From: Actinomycetes bacterium
Lineage (GTDB): Bacteria; Actinomycetota; Acidimicrobiia; Acidimicrobiales; JAJYPT01
Length of the DNA stretch: 6,230 nucleotides
Assembly (NCBI GenBank): GCA_021795135.1
Contig: JAJYPT010000107.1
Location: 1 to 6,230 of the forward strand
Direction of reading: 5' to 3'
How positions within the stretch are numbered: the stretch's first letter is position 1; the number at the start of each line of letters is the position of its first letter. This document shows, in pieces, positions 5,155 through 6,230 of this stretch. The translations under genes were made by a program, and so were the position numbers. The notes below the pieces were generated by a model. The model saw nothing but the letters and a program-made list of their open reading frames with translations, ran no database searches and was not told the DNA's origin.

Positions 5155-6230
5155 CTATAAAGCTTCTTCAGCTGATTTGATAGCTTGTTTTAAATCAAGT
5201 TCAGCTTGTCTTCTTTCTCTATACCAACTCGTTCCCCAGATGTGGTAAAGATTCCAACCTAGTCCTTGGAGTATTTCATTACGTAGTCGGTCTCTATCTC
5301 GAGCAACTTTTGAAGAATGATACATTGCCCCATCACATTCTATGCCAAGTAAAAAACGACCTGGTTTTTTAGGGTCCCTAACTCCTAGATCGATTCTATA
5401 GCTAGCCTGGCCAACTTGGGGAACAATTTCATAACCCCAACTTTGAATCAAACTTGCAACTTGTTCTTCAAAAGGACTTTCAAAACCATGCAAAGATCCT
5501 TTAGTATCTCCAGATAATGCAATGACTCCTCTTTGTGCAAAATCTAAATAATGCTGTAGGTGAAACAGGCCTCCAGAATTAGGTTGAGTTTTAAAATCAT
5601 TTGCCGTAATTGATGAAATAATTTCAACTCTAGTTCTAGCTCGAGTTATTGCAACATTTAGCCTTCTTTCTCCCCCAGCTTTATTCAAAGGTCCAAAATT
5701 CATAGAAAGTTTGCCTACCTCATCTGGACCATAGCCAATACTAAAAATTATGATATCTCTTTCATCGCCTTGGACATTTTCTAAATTTTTTATAAAAAAT
5801 CCTTCTAGGCGATTTTCATCTGAATAATTTTGATCAAAAAGATCATCTAATTCCATGTATTTTTTTCTACTTCTCTCAAAAGCAGCGTTGATAGCATCGG
5901 ATTGAGCTTGAGAAAAAGCTATTACACCTATAGAAGAATTAGGATTATTTCTCAAGTGATACAAAACTCTTTCTACTACCTTTTCAGCCTCAACAATATT
6001 GTCCCGACGCCCACCTCTTGCATAGGTTCCGTCTACTTTAATCAGCTCTAGCCCTTTGTCATCTCCTTGTAGATGTGCACTTGGAAAAGTTAAAAATCTA
6101 TTTAAATAAAAAGCCCTATTTGAATAAGTAATTAAAGATTCATGACGACTTCTATAATGCCAACGCAGACCAATTGTAACCAAAACACCAGATTGACAAA
6201 GATCAAGAACTGACTGAAACTCTTCTACCT
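5155..6230 (-). CDS. Superfamily 1 helicase fused to a Vsr/MTES_1575-type nuclease, C-terminal part (5' end outside window)
   Basis: The frame is open from the right edge to the stop at 5157-5155, about 358 residues, so a large N-terminal part is missing. Visible in order (counting from the internal TTG at 6183): the second RecA-like domain of a Upf1/Dna2-type helicase with LRWHYRSRHESLI (6-18), ENVQGDERDIIIFS (135-148) and GGERRLNVAITRART (170-184, the arginine-finger motif VI). A nuclease domain follows (about 234-326) with FEEQV, RIDLGV (D265), LGIECDGAMYHSS (E282, D284), ARDRDRLR and LGWNLYHIWGTSWY, the pattern of the MTES_1575/Vsr-like PD-(D/E)xK fold. Proteins of this kind usually exceed 1,000 residues with an N-terminal DUF4011 region and often end in DUF3320; here the chain stops soon after the nuclease, without room for DUF3320. 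Large DUF4011-helicase-Vsr proteins are catalogued as putative single-gene antiphage defence (Hhe-type, from memory). TTG at 6183 is not the start, since QSGVLVTIGLRWHYRS is continuous across it. Confidence 0.9.
   Translation of the reverse strand, partial: VEEFQSVLDLCQSGVLVTIGLRWHYRSRHESLITYSNRAFYLNRFLTFPSAHLQGDDKGLELIKVDGTYARGGRRDNIVEAEKVVERVLYHLRNNPNSSIGVIAFSQAQSDAINAAFERSRKKYMELDDLFDQNYSDENRLEGFFIKNLENVQGDERDIIIFSIGYGPDEVGKLSMNFGPLNKAGGERRLNVAITRARTRVEIISSITANDFKTQPNSGGLFHLQHYLDFAQRGVIALSGDTKGSLHGFESPFEEQVASLIQSWGYEIVPQVGQASYRIDLGVRDPKKPGRFLLGIECDGAMYHSSKVARDRDRLRNEILQGLGWNLYHIWGTSWYRERRQAELDLKQAIKSAEEAL

Noticed and set aside
6181..6183. TTG as the start of the helicase-nuclease
   Set aside because: The frame stays open to the window edge and helicase-like sequence continues upstream, so the codon is internal.

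Overview
This AT-rich window (roughly one third G+C by eye) most likely comes from an actinobacterium with an unusually low G+C genome. The strongest clue is an intact S-(hydroxymethyl)mycothiol dehydrogenase gene, because mycothiol is the low-molecular-weight thiol of Actinobacteria. The helicase-nuclease at the right edge and the 42-residue 'LGP' type TPR repeats are also at home in that phylum. A gene-free stretch of almost 600 bases and a frameshifted gene argue against a fully streamlined genome. They suggest a lineage undergoing AT-biased decay, possibly host-associated; lifestyle and genus are inference.

Left part (1-1540, + strand): the C-terminal effector domain of a LysR-family regulator, cut by the window edge, is followed after 134 bases by a complete monofunctional prephenate dehydratase (phenylalanine synthesis). 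A 215-base spacer (1541-1756) with two long perfect inverted repeats separates it from the convergent operon.

Middle (1757-3471, - strand): a two-gene operon with a 4-base ATGA overlap. mscR oxidises the formaldehyde-mycothiol adduct, and the downstream metallo-beta-lactamase-fold hydrolase probably acts on the product or on a related thioester. Together they form a formaldehyde/nitrosothiol detoxification unit with a plausible promoter, a palindrome near the predicted transcription start and a good Shine-Dalgarno. Upstream of it, 3472-4047 holds no recognisable gene.

Right part: a TPR-repeat gene (about 4048-4942, + strand) has six tandem 42-residue units but needs two single-base corrections, both beside short A runs, to be read through. 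It is followed, with overlapping stop and start, by a 62-residue two-helix membrane protein. Convergent to these is the C-terminal third or less of a large superfamily 1 helicase fused to a Vsr/MTES_1575-type nuclease (5155-6230, - strand, entering from beyond the right edge). That architecture is associated with candidate antiphage defence. No complete new multi-gene system is visible; the helicase-nuclease and the broken TPR gene with its membrane partner are the parts most worth following up.
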